Shown in pieces: positions 1 to 10,038 of a stretch of DNA of 64,000 nt. The stretch's first letter is position 1; each line of letters begins with the position of its first letter. Source of the DNA: Basidiobolus meristosporus CBS 931.73 (taxonomy: Eukaryota > Basidiobolomycota > Basidiobolomycetes > Basidiobolales > Basidiobolaceae); assembly GCA_002104905.1 (NCBI GenBank), contig MCFE01000009.1, positions 124,001-188,000 of the forward strand, in the 5' to 3' direction. A program made the position numbers and the translations under genes. The notes beneath the pieces are model-generated. The model was given only the letters and a program-made list of their open reading frames with translations, did not search any database and was not told the origin of the DNA.

Positions 1-14
1 TGAATTTACATATT

Positions 15-376
15 ATATTTGCTCCATTGGATAGTGCCACATTGAGTCATGAGTGCCAAACAATGCCATAGTGTGTCAGGGAGGCCAAGTGTGCCTATAG
101 TTGGCCACAGAGTGTGGCACATAGCTCTTCAGCTTCATGCAAAGCAGCCCCTGTGTTTCACTCATTGCAATGTAGAAAATCCACTTTTTGAACTTTTTTT
201 TGCATCAATTTTGTGCAGAATGTGTAAGAGCACAGAAGAACTGAAGACATGTGTCTGGTACTCAATACCCATGGCACTCTGAATCTAGCTCCTGTGGCTT
301 GTATCATGTCCACAAAAATGCATGGTACTATTTGGCACTCATGGCTCAATGTGGCACTATCCAACAGAACAAGTCT
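15..376. mobile_element. MITE sharing termini with the Harbinger-like element (copy A)
   Basis: A 362-bp element with long terminal inverted repeats. About 50 bases from the left end (ending near GTGCCAAACAATGCCATAG) match the reverse complement of the right end. The outermost bases, ATATTTGCTCC on the left and the complement of GAACAAGTCT on the right, align with the ends of the larger element at 5632-9063. It is flanked by ATT at 12-14 and ATT at 377-379, the same 3-bp duplication seen around the larger element. It has no coding capacity. A non-autonomous derivative mobilised by the Harbinger-like transposase is the natural reading. Confidence 0.75.
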
Positions 377-440
377 ATTAGCTCTAAAGTAAAACTTAAA
401 AAAGCAGTTATAGTACCAGATAGTACCAGTGGACAAAGAT

Positions 441-750
441 AATGCATGCATTTTTGTGACATGTCACAAGCTGCAGGAGCTAGATTCAGAGTACCATTGG
501 TATTGAGTATCAGATACATACCCTCAGTTCTTTTTTGCCCTTACACATCATGCAAAACATTGATCTCAAAAAGGTCAAAAATGGATTTTCCCCAGAACAA
601 TAGGATAAACACAGAGGCTGCTTTACATGAGGAGCAAGAACCATGCTTTACTCTCTGTGGCCAAGTTTAGGTTGGCTTTGTCTCTCTGGCACACAATGGC
701 ACTATTTTGCACTTGTGGCTTAATGTGACACTATCCAACACAACAAGTCT
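441..750. mobile_element. MITE fragment, inverted relative to copy A (copy B)
   Basis: The interior (from about 444) is the reverse complement of the interior of the 15-376 element; for example GAGCTAGATTCAGAGT here corresponds to ACTCTGAATCTAGCTC there. The right terminus CACTATCCAACACAACAAGTCT is present and ends at 750. The left terminus is missing or decayed. Together with copy A it forms a head-to-head pair. No genes. Confidence 0.65.
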
Positions 751-2339
751 AATATATAAGTGGCTTTTAACTGGTTCTCTGCCAATTCTCTCACTTTCTG
801 ATCCTAGACACTCAATCAGCTCCAATATTTGTGTATTTTGATTGGCTGTTACTTCTTCTTCACATTCTTTACTTCCCAACACAACCAATGATCTTACCTC
901 TCATGCAGGCAAATACTCTATTTTTGTTGAAACTTCAGTTGTACCTCAATTGTCAACTGAACTAGCATATTCAACTCTATAAACCCAACATTAACAATAG
1001 GTCTAGCCCCACACTCAAAAAGTCACTTCATTAGAATCCACCATACAATATATGATACATATTCTGCTGTAAGGCACTTTTCCAAGACTTTGGTGGAAAC
1101 CCTGCAACTTATGCTATTGTTCATTCACTGGTTTCTATTTTTCCTGGTCTTCAGCTGGCACTGTAAGGTCTAGCACCTTATCTGCCAGCCTTGCAATAAG
1201 TCCTTCCAGTATATAAGTGCACTTTATTGAGCACTGCTCCTGAAGAAGTGTTGCAGCCACTTGGTGTGCCAATTAATTCACCAAAATTTCACTGTAGGAG
1301 TTATTATAGTCTTTTGAATTCTTGACATTGTTGCTTTGTCTGCCAGTGGGATCTCCCCTCTGTCTACAAAGAAGGATGTGGGGGCAGTGGTAGACCAATT
1401 GTCTTTCTCTGCAAGCTCATCTACCTCACCAAAGTGTAGCCCTATGAGAAATAACCTGGTCCTGCAGGTGAATTCAATCTGGATCAACTGTCAAGATCCA
1501 GCAATGAGGCCACCATAATGCCAGCAGCTTAGAATACTTGACCCTCTAAACAATCTTATGATGGTTTTGCAACTGCATTTTGCTGAATTTACTGCCAAAT
1601 AGAGTTAAAAACTTGATGGTGCTGAAGCAGTCTTGAGCCAAGAATTGCATGGCATTCTGATGGTGTTAATGTGCTTTACATTCATTTGTTCTGACAGCCT
1701 CATTTCAGACCTCTGCTTGTGTTGTAACATAAGTACAGCAGCCTACTGCTAGTTATGTATAATACCATCATACTAATTTACCAAATAGTATATTCATTGT
1801 CTACTGCTCCTTGTTCCAATCATATATTCCACTGTAGAGTCTCTCCTCTTGATTTGCTTACCCATTACTACCATGGGTAGTTCATTTCATGCTTGAATCC
1901 AAAAAATTTTGGGCTCCTGCTTACCAGCATCCATATAAGCACAAACCCACTGCAATTGACACAATTCTATCACCTCAACTTTACAGATTTTCAGTGTAAT
2001 ACTTACAAATTTGCCATATACCATGTATTGCTGGTGTTGTATACATCTTGCAAGCATATGCTTGGTTACCACCACTTTTGACATCAATAGCTCCTGAATA
2101 TCCACTAAGAACTTTTCTGGATTTAGCTAATATAATACTTTTCCCTGCTGGATTCTAGTCCCCCTTGTAGGTGTAATCTGACTCTTATTTGTGTGAATTC
2201 CTGACTGAATGATGTAGAAATTGGCTTGTGACCAAGAGGAACTTGGCATACTTTGCTAAATTTGTCCTATTTTTGTATTTGAAAAAATATGTAGTGTTTG
2301 CTTGTTGTGTCCAACCCAACTATGGGCCAAGTGAGTGCA
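751..2339. other. Gene-free, CpG-poor stretch
   Basis: No supportable gene. Only short frames without recognisable motifs occur on either strand. The sequence is AT-rich with very few CG dinucleotides, consistent with decayed transposon DNA. Confidence 0.5.
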
Positions 2340-2645
2340 GTGCATCTTTATGATGTATTACAGGCCCTGGCAGCCAAGTTTTGGGTGAAATGAGCATTGA
2401 ATACCAAATGTATGTTCTAAGTCTCTGTGTGCTCTTGCGCACTCTTGACAGCATTGCATCCAAAAAAAGTTAGGAAATGGATTTTCTTCAGCATTATAGG
2501 AGATGCATAGGGGCTACTTTTGATGGAGATGTAGAGCTACATTTCACTGTCTGTAGCTAAGTATAAGTCTGGTTTGCTACTTGGGCATACTATGACACTT
2601 TTTTGCTCTTGTGGCTCAATGTGCACTATCCACCACAACAAGTCT
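2340..2645. mobile_element. MITE fragment (copy C)
   Basis: Diverged relative of copies A and B in the same orientation as B. It shares the segment GTGCTCTTGCGCACTC... followed by an A-rich tract, a TGGATTTTC motif, and the right terminus CACTATCCACCACAACAAGTCT ending at 2645. The left boundary is uncertain. It lies just upstream of a copia relic. Confidence 0.5.
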
Positions 2646-2726
2646 AATGAGAAATGTGAATCTGAGCATAGTGCAGCAGTTAAGCAGATTTTTAGATACC
2701 CAAAATGAACTGCTGAAACTTGATTA

Positions 2727-3205
2727 TGGTTGACCTGTAAGGATTTTGAGCATGATGTTGTGGGATACTCTGATGCTAATTGGGCACAATATCTGGAAGC
2801 CAGAGAATCTACCACAGAATTCACCTTTCTCTTCTGTAAAGGACCAATTTCATGGTATTCAAGAAAGCAACCAACTGTAGCACTTTCCACCAAAGAGGCA
2901 GAATACATGGTAGCATGAGAAGCTACTAAAGAAGCAATGTGGCATAGAAAGCTTTTAAAAGACTTGGGCTTATGCCAACTAGCCCCTACAACATAATTTT
3001 AAGATAATCATGGATGTATGAAATTAGGTTGATCCCCAACTTTTCATGCAAGAACTAAGCACATATATTTTAGACATCATCTCATATGTGAAGCTATCGA
3101 GAGTGACCTGGCCAAATTTCTCTATTGTGGTACCAATTATACAGCTCCAGACATATTTACCAAACCATTAGCAAGAAACAAGCTTGAATATATCATGTTA
3201 TAACT
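2727..3205 (+). pseudogene. Ty1/copia retrotransposon RNase H relic (3' end of pol)
   Basis: The reading shows hallmarks of the copia RNase H domain: GYSDANWAQY, then ESTTEFTFLF, then ISWYSRKQPTVALSTKEAEY. After an in-frame stop it continues with WHRKLLKDLGL, and further on with PDIFTKPLARNKLEY, the usual C-terminal end of copia polyproteins. At least three in-frame stops interrupt it, at places where CGA or CAA codons would be expected, compatible with C-to-T decay. Only the last part of pol is present; no integrase, protease or gag was found upstream. Identification of the family is firm; the element is dead. Confidence 0.85.
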
Positions 3206-3813
3206 AGGATTAGTTTATTTGAATGTTTAGTTGAGTGGGTATGTTGTCAAAATACTCAATAGATTACAGAATACTGACCAAATTTCTTATTAGGATTTAC
3301 TTTGCAGGCTTTCATGTTCTGGGTACCTGATGCGTAATTAATTTATTCTAAGTGTCCAAGCAATCCCAAACTTTGCACACATGTACTGCAGTTCTTCCCA
3401 AACATACTCCCTGTGCTTTCTTTACCAACACTATATAAAAGTCTAAATACCACTTTTACATTCAATAAGTCATTAAGTGAAAACCCAACAGTATACTTGT
3501 TTGCCCAATTACTTCCAATATCTTTAAGACTCTCCCAACAGAATTTCACAAAGACAAAGTATCATTGCCTTTGGAGGACAAGACTAGGGAACAATTCAGG
3601 CTCTGCTTAGAGTTAGTATTCCTTTACAAGTTCTTCTCAAGAGCTTTGGGTAGATGACACAAACTCACAGGTAGGTCCAAAGCAATCTGATAAGGCTGCT
3701 ATTAATAGGCACATGGCAGGAGAGTAAAGGTAGGCAAGGCAGGACCAGCAAAGGGCTTGGGTGTGGATCAGCAAGGCAAGGCTGTTTAATCAGGATTTAT
3801 GCTCATAGATATT
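3206..3813. other. Gene-free stretch, possible copia 3' LTR remnant
   Basis: The sequence following the copia relic contains a TGTTGTCAAAATACTC start near 3242 that could be an LTR beginning, but I cannot identify the LTR end or a second LTR copy. No gene is supported. Confidence 0.3.
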
Positions 3814-5089
3814 ATGCTTGTTCCATTGGATAGTGCCAGATAGTTCTGTAGAGTGCCAGATTGATCTGGCACTATAAACAGGCTGGCACTATAATTTCTG
3901 CCATTATGCCTGAGGAAGGATACATTTACTAGCAGTCTTACTCAATCTGACTTATATAGCTTAAAGTATTGCTTTTCTTGCCTTATTGACTCTTCATAAT
4001 ACTCCAGGCTATTTGTACCTGCATGTGCTGTTATACATGGCCATCAGCAAGTTACTTCTTGTGAATAACTGATAATGACCTGCTGGAAGTGCCCCAATCA
4101 CAGGAGCCTTTGGCAAGTAAAAGAGCACATCAGCATGTTGCACTTGAGACCAGTTTTGTAACGTCAATTAGAGCAATTCAATGTGGCCAAGCTCTATTGC
4201 CGCAATCATCAACCAGGAGGCATAATACTGACTACAAGTACACAAGTAGTGATAGAAATAATCAACAAGGAAGAATTTCAGGTGTCCCAAGTGAGCCACC
4301 ACCAAATGCTTCTGTAATAATCCCTGTGAGAGAAAAACCTAGGGAACAATGATATATTTGTATTGAATTGCTGTCATTTGTCATGATCCAAACAAGGCAT
4401 TTTTTTGCAATTGGAATTGAGCCATTGCAAACCAGTGAACACCAAATTTTTGATATAAGCAATGTCAAGGTTGTCTTGGATTTGAGACAGAATCCTCATA
4501 AATATACACTCTGCATACTTATACATCATCTGTAACACCAGTGTAGCTATTTGATCTGTTTTGCACCTACCTAATCAGTTGCTTACTAGCATTGACACCT
4601 TGTCTAGTTGCTAAATTCAGGGATTTACTTGTTCAATGGGCAAAATGGGATATTTGATGGCAAATTATGTAACTTGTGTATTAGCAAATAGCCTAGTAGG
4701 GGCTCACAGCTTCAGAGTACTTTTAGACCAATTGACCACTGCCATACTGTCCAATTGGAGTGACGGTACCCAAAAATGTAAGTATTGGTGTAGTTTATAG
4801 TGTGATGCACATTTATTTCTATCTACAGTAAAGAAACAAATATAAATACTGGATTTTACCTACCATAATAGTGGTATCCAATTGCACACATGATGCAAAT
4901 ATTACAAGGTGCAATCATTCATGCCAACCTAATTGTGTGAGATTGTGCCATAGTATGCAGATTGTCAAATGTAGTGCAAAATTGGCCAAAAGCAATCCTG
5001 CTTACTGGTGGCAACAGCATTGCACCTGATTGTTCTTAAATGCTGTGGATTGTACTGCGCACCCTGGTACAGCACAATGCAACAAGTCT
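3814..5089. mobile_element. Internally deleted derivative of the Harbinger-like element
   Basis: The left 200 bases (to about 4010, ending in CTCTTCATAATACTCCAGG) match the left end of the 5632-9063 element including the very 3' end of its transposase. From about 4040 the sequence jumps to the part matching 8010-9063, including the last 88 codons of the plus-strand ORF (4089-4352) and the right terminus ending at 5089. It is flanked by ATT (3811-3813) and ATC (5090-5092), i.e. a target duplication with one change. Relative to the larger copy, many CG dinucleotides have become TG or CA. About 1.28 kb remains of 3.4 kb. Confidence 0.8.
4089..4352 (+). pseudogene. Truncated C-terminal remnant of the transposon plus-strand ORF
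   Basis: An 88-codon frame aligned without gaps of note to the last part of the 420-aa ORF at 7058-8320; shared blocks include EPLASKR, NTDYKYTSS and the C-terminal PVR-KPR. The 5' three-quarters are gone through the internal deletion of the element. Substitutions are dominated by CG to CA or TG changes. Confidence 0.7.
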
Positions 5090-5092
5090 ATC

Positions 5093-5628
5093 AGTATATA
5101 TATAAGAGGCATGGCAAAATATATGCTTTCAAATGCATTGATGCCAAGAGATATTGGCTAAAACTGATGGGGTTCTGGGGCAAAACATTGATAGTGTGCC
5201 TAGATTACAATATATTATGGAACAAACTAGAATACCACATGGGGATATGGAAGTGATAAGGTGAGCATACTGCATGGGGAGAATAGGTTATGCCTTCAAG
5301 CTGACCTCACCCTTCTAAATTTGGCCCATATAATAACAGTACTGCAGAAGAAGACTCCTTAATGGATTGCAAGCCATAATTCCATCAAAAAAGTGCCCTG
5401 CTTGAGTCTAGTAAAGTCTCACTGCTAGACAAGACAGCATCTAAGGATAAAGTCAATGCCTAGAGTTTGCTGAATAACTGAGCCCAGTGTTTAATTCACT
5501 ATTCAGTTATGCACAGCATTGGGTAGAAAAGGCTTACATTTAACAGCAGGTATACCAAGCTGCATGCAACCCTTTGAAAAACTGGAGATATTTGAAATAA
5601 TTGGCAAGATATTGCAGAGCTTGGGGAC
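5093..5628. other. Spacer between two Harbinger-like copies
   Basis: No gene is supported. An 82-aa frame reaching from 5008 to 5256 overlaps the right terminus of the preceding element and has no recognisable feature. Confidence 0.4.
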
Positions 5629-5814
5629 ATTAGACTTGTTCCGTTGGATAGTGCCACATAGTGCCAGCCTGTTTATAGTGCCAGATTGATCTCGCACCCT
5701 ACGGCGCTATCTGGCACTATAATTTCTACCATGATGCCAGTGGTATGATACAGTTACTGGTAATTTTACTCAATCTTACTTATGTTGCTCAGAATAGTGC
5801 TTTCCTTGCTTTAT

Positions 5815-6698
5815 TTACTCTTCATAATGCTCCAGACACATTTCTCTCAGTGGATGTCTTCTTGTATGAACATACTGTGCATGAATAAGTATCTTAACTA
5901 TTTTACCTATTCTGCTGTTTTCTCCTATATATGACTTTCCTCCGTATTTACCTGCCAATATGCTGAATCTCTTCAGATATCCAAATGTGTGCTCTACCCT
6001 TACTCTGAAATGATTAAATATCTCATTGTAGAGCTTCTGCTTCCTGCTAAGCACACCATTCCTTGGCTTCCTATAAGCTGTAATACATCCTAATCTCTGA
6101 CAATCCTCTCCTATATAGGCTAAGTCTGCCATACATTTCTCCCCTCTACTTAATTCAGGATGATTCTCTACCCAGAGTGCTTTGTCATGCCTACTTCCAG
6201 CAAATGGCCCACTAAACCAGATGATGTTACCCTCAATGTCAGACAGTGCTTGTACTTCACACAGTGTGCCTTGTACTTGCCAGAATAAAAGTGCCTCTGC
6301 CCTCTAGAAGGTCTGTTAATCCTCACTGGGAAGGTATCCAAAATACTCCTTATATGGAACCTGTTGCTGAACACTCTGGGATATGGAAGTCTATTGGAGC
6401 TTCTGAACCAAGTATTCCAAGCTTGCTCTAAGTCATTCATACCCTCTGCAAGGTGGTTCTCCATTGCTGTCAGCTGGGAATGAAAGCTTCTAGGACTTTT
6501 GTTGCCATGGATGGTGGGATCAAACCTTGTGGGGCAATAGTTCTTGTAATAGCAGAGAAGCTTAACAAGGGATCTCCTTGAGTAGATTGGGGTTGATGGT
6601 CCACAGTACTTGGTATAGATCTCCTCCAGTGTGTCAAAAGGAAATCCAGTAGTAGTGATGGGATTGATGAGAAAAGACCATTCAGATGAGTAAGTCAT
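5815..6698 (-). pseudogene. Harbinger-like DDE transposase, frameshifted
   Basis: Two overlapping frames together cover a DDE_Tnp_4/HARBI1-type catalytic domain. The first acid is in ILDTFPVRINRP. A GKYKAH motif (compare YSGKxKxHxxK in the family) follows, then SGPF-GS-HDKALW in the shifted frame. The second acid is in MADLAYIG and the third is the E of VRVEHTFGYLKRF. The frame changes by one position near 6250-6260, so no full-length protein can be made. The first ATG of the upstream part is at 6698; the true start may lie further up. The product would cut and paste this element and its MITEs. The 3' end (last about 10 codons) is retained in the deleted derivative at 3814-5089. Confidence 0.85.
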
Positions 6699-7057
6699 AT
6701 TAAAATTGATGGATGATTGTATGGAGGCGGTTTGAATCAATTTGGCGCAATCTGCGTTATTTATCTGATTTTTAACACATTTTGGTTAAATCTCCATCAA
6801 TTGCCATGTATCCCATCATTATGTCGCAAAAATCATCTGCAAACAATGCCTTGGTACTTTTATTGATGGTTTAATCATAGGTCTATAATCAAATAGGAAA
6901 TCTGCGATTGATGTGATCTGATCCATGTCAACGCAATCCAAGATGCATCATGCATAAAATATGGAAAATTCAACAATCACTTTAGTTTTCATATATATTT
7001 CATATAAGACCAGGTTGATGCCAATATACTGCTGTATAAGTATCCAAATCCGTTGCT

Positions 7058-8320
7058 ATGGTCCCCATACCAAGCCTCAACTCATCTTTAGTACAACCCA
7101 GACAAAACCCATCCCCCAGCTCACAAGTGCGGTCCGGACCGGAAAAGTCGATGTTGGATCCGTTTGAGTTCTTGCCAAATGATTTTAGTATGGCCCAAGT
7201 GTCTATGATGAGCCTTCATACAGATATTTTGGCACTACTGATTAATCTAGCAGAACTAGATACCTCAGAGAGTCAACAAAGATGGAAGAATTTGAGTAGA
7301 AAGCTGTGGCATGAGTTCTACATCAAGATGCCAGCCAATGTATGTAAAAAGATATATAACAAGACAAGTATTGAAATCAAGAATGAGCTGAGAGTGAGGG
7401 GATTTGACAAAGAAGCCGCGCAGGAACAATTTTGCGCGCAATTTGCACAGTACGGGCCGGACGCGTCCGTTTGTGCCTCAACTCTAGGAACCAAAGAGAT
7501 TTTGAATGAGTTTTTGCCTCAAATGACTAATGTACTACGTGATATATTAGTAGAGCTAAGTGGCTTCCAAGAGCAATATACACAGGACTCATCCAGGCAA
7601 CAGCTCCAAAGTATCAGACAGAGGGTAAGTGAATACCTTGAGGAATCAGATGGTGAGCTTCAGGAGGAAGAATACAGACCGCGAGCAACATTGTCCAGAT
7701 TGCGCCAGCACGCCTTGCTGGATTCCCTACCATCTCTTGCAACCACAGCGCGCCGGCACACGTCAGTCCAGAGTACGCCAACACCCTTTACCAGAACGCC
7801 CCGCGTCAAGTCAACGCGCATTGAGTCAACCCATGTTGGGTCAACACGTGCGCTTCAGAGCAAAACTACAAGAACTCGCCAAACTGCTCATTTAGACACA
7901 AGTCCATTGGAGCGGACCAAGTCGCGTCAACATGCGGCATCACATCGAACTCAGCCAAGGGCCATCTCAACGCGTCAAGGTGCGCCTGCGCGTGCCGTCT
8001 CACCTGACCATCAGCAAGCTACTTCTGGTGAACTGACTGATGATGACCAACATGAAGTGCCTCAACCACCAGAGCCCTTGGCAAGTAAAAGAACGTGTCA
8101 GCGCGTGGCACTACAGGCCGGTTCAGTTGGTTCAGTCGGAGCAATTCAGCACGGCCAAGCTGCAGCATTGCACTCATCAACTAGGAGGCAAAATACTGAC
8201 TACAAATACACAAGTAGCCAAGATGATAGTCAGCCAGGAAGTAGTATAGGTGTGCAAAGTGAGTCACTACTAAATGCTTCAGTAGTAATCCCTGTGAGAA
8301 AAAAACCCAGAAGAAGATGA
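7058..8320 (+). CDS. Transposon-encoded 420-aa protein of unknown function
   Basis: An intact ORF inside the Harbinger-like element, divergent from the transposase. Residues about 32-200 are helical and charged in character (SQQRWKNLSRKLWHEFY, MPANVCKKIYNKTS, KNELRVRGFDKEAAQEQF), followed by a Ser/Thr/Arg-rich, probably disordered region (about 225-330, repeated ST and TRT motifs) and a basic C-terminus (PVRKKPRRR). Harbinger elements usually carry a second Myb/SANT-like DNA-binding protein and this ORF sits where that gene would be, but I cannot point to the three-tryptophan SANT pattern, so the assignment is positional. The ATG at 7151 (MLDPFEF) is an alternative start. Codon use is much richer in CG than the adjacent transposase half. 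Confidence 0.6.
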   Translation: MVPIPSLNSSLVQPRQNPSPSSQVRSGPEKSMLDPFEFLPNDFSMAQVSMMSLHTDILALLINLAELDTSESQQRWKNLSRKLWHEFYIKMPANVCKKIYNKTSIEIKNELRVRGFDKEAAQEQFCAQFAQYGPDASVCASTLGTKEILNEFLPQMTNVLRDILVELSGFQEQYTQDSSRQQLQSIRQRVSEYLEESDGELQEEEYRPRATLSRLRQHALLDSLPSLATTARRHTSVQSTPTPFTRTPRVKSTRIESTHVGSTRALQSKTTRTRQTAHLDTSPLERTKSRQHAASHRTQPRAISTRQGAPARAVSPDHQQATSGELTDDDQHEVPQPPEPLASKRTCQRVALQAGSVGSVGAIQHGQAAALHSSTRRQNTDYKYTSSQDDSQPGSSIGVQSESLLNASVVIPVRKKPRRR

Positions 8321-9066
8321 TGCGATCGCTTTGAATCGCTCACATTTGTAATGATCCCAACAACCCTTTTTTTTTGCGATCCGAATCGAGCCATTGCAAA
8401 TCAGTGATCATCAAATTTTTGATATAAGTAATATCAAGGTTGTCTCACATTTGAGACAGAACCCCTATAAATAAACACCCTGCATATATATACGTCATCT
8501 GTACTACCAGTGCAGCTATTGGATCTGTTTTGCACCTACACGATTGCTTGCGTGCTAGCTATGACACCTTGTCCAATCACTAGGATCAGGGATTTACTTT
8601 CTCAATGGGCAAAATGGGATATTTAATGGCAAATCAGGTAGCTTTTTCAGTAGTCAATGAGCCAATTGGGGGCTGCCAGTTTCAGGATACTTTTGGACCA
8701 ATTAACCACTGAGATACCGTCCAATTGGAGTGAGGGTAACCAAAATGGTAAGTATCAGTGTAGTTTATAGTGTGATACACATTTATTTCCATTTACATTA
8801 AAGAAACATATCCAAATACCGGATTTTACCTGCCATTATAGCGGTATCCAATCGCGCATGTGATGCAAACATTACAAGTTGGCGCGATCATCCACGCCAA
8901 CCTCATCGTGTCAGATTGTGCCATAGTGTGCAAGATTGTCCCACATAGTGCAAAATCGTCCAAGAACAATCCTGCCTTCTGGTAGCTATAATATTGCGCC
9001 TGATTGTTCTTTGTGACCGCGGATTGCGCCGTGCGCCCTGGCACGGTACAATGGAACAAGTCTATT

Positions 9067-9747
9067 ATACTGCAGTAATTTTACCAGTCTTTACAGTTAT
9101 ATTTGGGCAATATTTTGACACACTACTTGGAAAATATCCCTACTATGCAAATGCCACTCTGGCATGGAGTCTTGAGCATGTGCTGGCCTTCTGACAGGAT
9201 AACCTGAAATATTATTAAATTGCAGAATGACCATGAGTACAATCAGTGACTTTAGTTAGCACATGTGGTGTTTGTGGTATGCAAATCTTACAAAGCAATA
9301 CATCAAGACACAACTAATTAATGTCCATTTGACAAGACATTGCATTCTTTCCCTAAAGCCAAATTCTGATTTGGGTACATGGTTTGTAAAAATGTATCAG
9401 TCAGTACTTGATATCTATTGACTATAAATAGCATATCACAACCTTCAGTATAGTGTCAGCCAGAAGAAGGAAGAAAGTGAGCTCAGATATGAAGCAAGAA
9501 TTCAAAGAGTGATATTTATTGGTTATATTACACATATTGATTGCCAAGGTTATTTTTTGGTCTTTTGTATGGATGACATCTCACCAAGCTATTTAATCCA
9601 AGTAATTCACATATTTATTCTGGTTGCATGGCATTTTATCCTAATCTGAAAGGGTCAAGTAGACATTCACGTTTTCTGTACCTAGTCTGTCAGAAAGGTT
9701 CCTATCTTTGATGAAGTTAATATCACTTCCATGATGGCTTTAATGGA
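9067..9747. other. Spacer between the transposon and the secreted-protein array
   Basis: No gene. Around 9611 the complement reads CCAGAATAAAT, a likely poly(A) signal for the minus-strand gene that ends at 9748; the same TTTATTCTGGTT string lies downstream of the A2 and A3 copies (near 16487 and 23148). Confidence 0.45.
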
Positions 9748-10038
9748 TCAGCAGTAGACATCGTTAGGGTTTCTCTTCAACCTGTCCAACAGTCTTCGTA
9801 GTCTTCTCCAGTCTTTGTCCACAATGTAGGCGGGAGCATCCGCTGGGCATTGCAGTTGTGTCTCGCATATAAAGATCACTTGTCCACGATTACAGAATGC
9901 AAGAATCCCATGCTGTCTGAAGATGATTCCTGGATAGTTTCTCGATGTAAACGGATGACGGCGTGAGGAATTCTCCTGCGCACCCACGACAAAGAGCATG
10001 GCGATACAAGCAAGTAGCAATGTCAAGATATACTTCAT
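9748..10038 (-). CDS. Small secreted protein, NPFTP/NYPGIIF core family, copy A1
   Basis: A 96-aa predicted secreted protein of unrecognised function. Residues 1-20 form a signal peptide (MKYILTLLLACIAMLFVVGA). The mature part starts with a short polar QENSSRRHPF segment and the signature RNYPGIIF (HPFTS replaces NPFTP). Cys 49, 58, 64 and 96 give spacing +9, +15, +47 from the first core Cys (class I). A CPADAP motif and an Arg/Leu-rich amphipathic stretch (WRRLRRLLDRLKRNP) follow. The ATG at 10038 was chosen because the signal peptide begins there; an upstream in-frame extension would bury it. It is nearly identical to copy A2. Single exon, like all members here. Apoplastic or surface effector-like function is inference from size, secretion and copy-number expansion. 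Confidence 0.8.
   Translation of the reverse strand: MKYILTLLLACIAMLFVVGAQENSSRRHPFTSRNYPGIIFRQHGILAFCNRGQVIFICETQLQCPADAPAYIVDKDWRRLRRLLDRLKRNPNDVYC

Larger units (their letters stand above)
5632..9063. mobile_element. PIF/Harbinger-like DNA transposon, near full length
   Basis: The ends read AGACTTGTTCCGTTGGA on the left and the complement of CAATGGAACAAGTCT on the right, flanked by ATT at 5629-5631 and 9064-9066. Inside are a decayed DDE transposase on the minus strand (left half) and a long plus-strand ORF (right half), the divergent two-gene arrangement known for PIF/Harbinger elements. The usual Harbinger target is a 3-bp TWA; ATT here differs, though alternative placement of the ends by one base cannot be excluded. 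The left half is CpG-poor; from about 6720 to the right end CpG is frequent. Confidence 0.8.
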
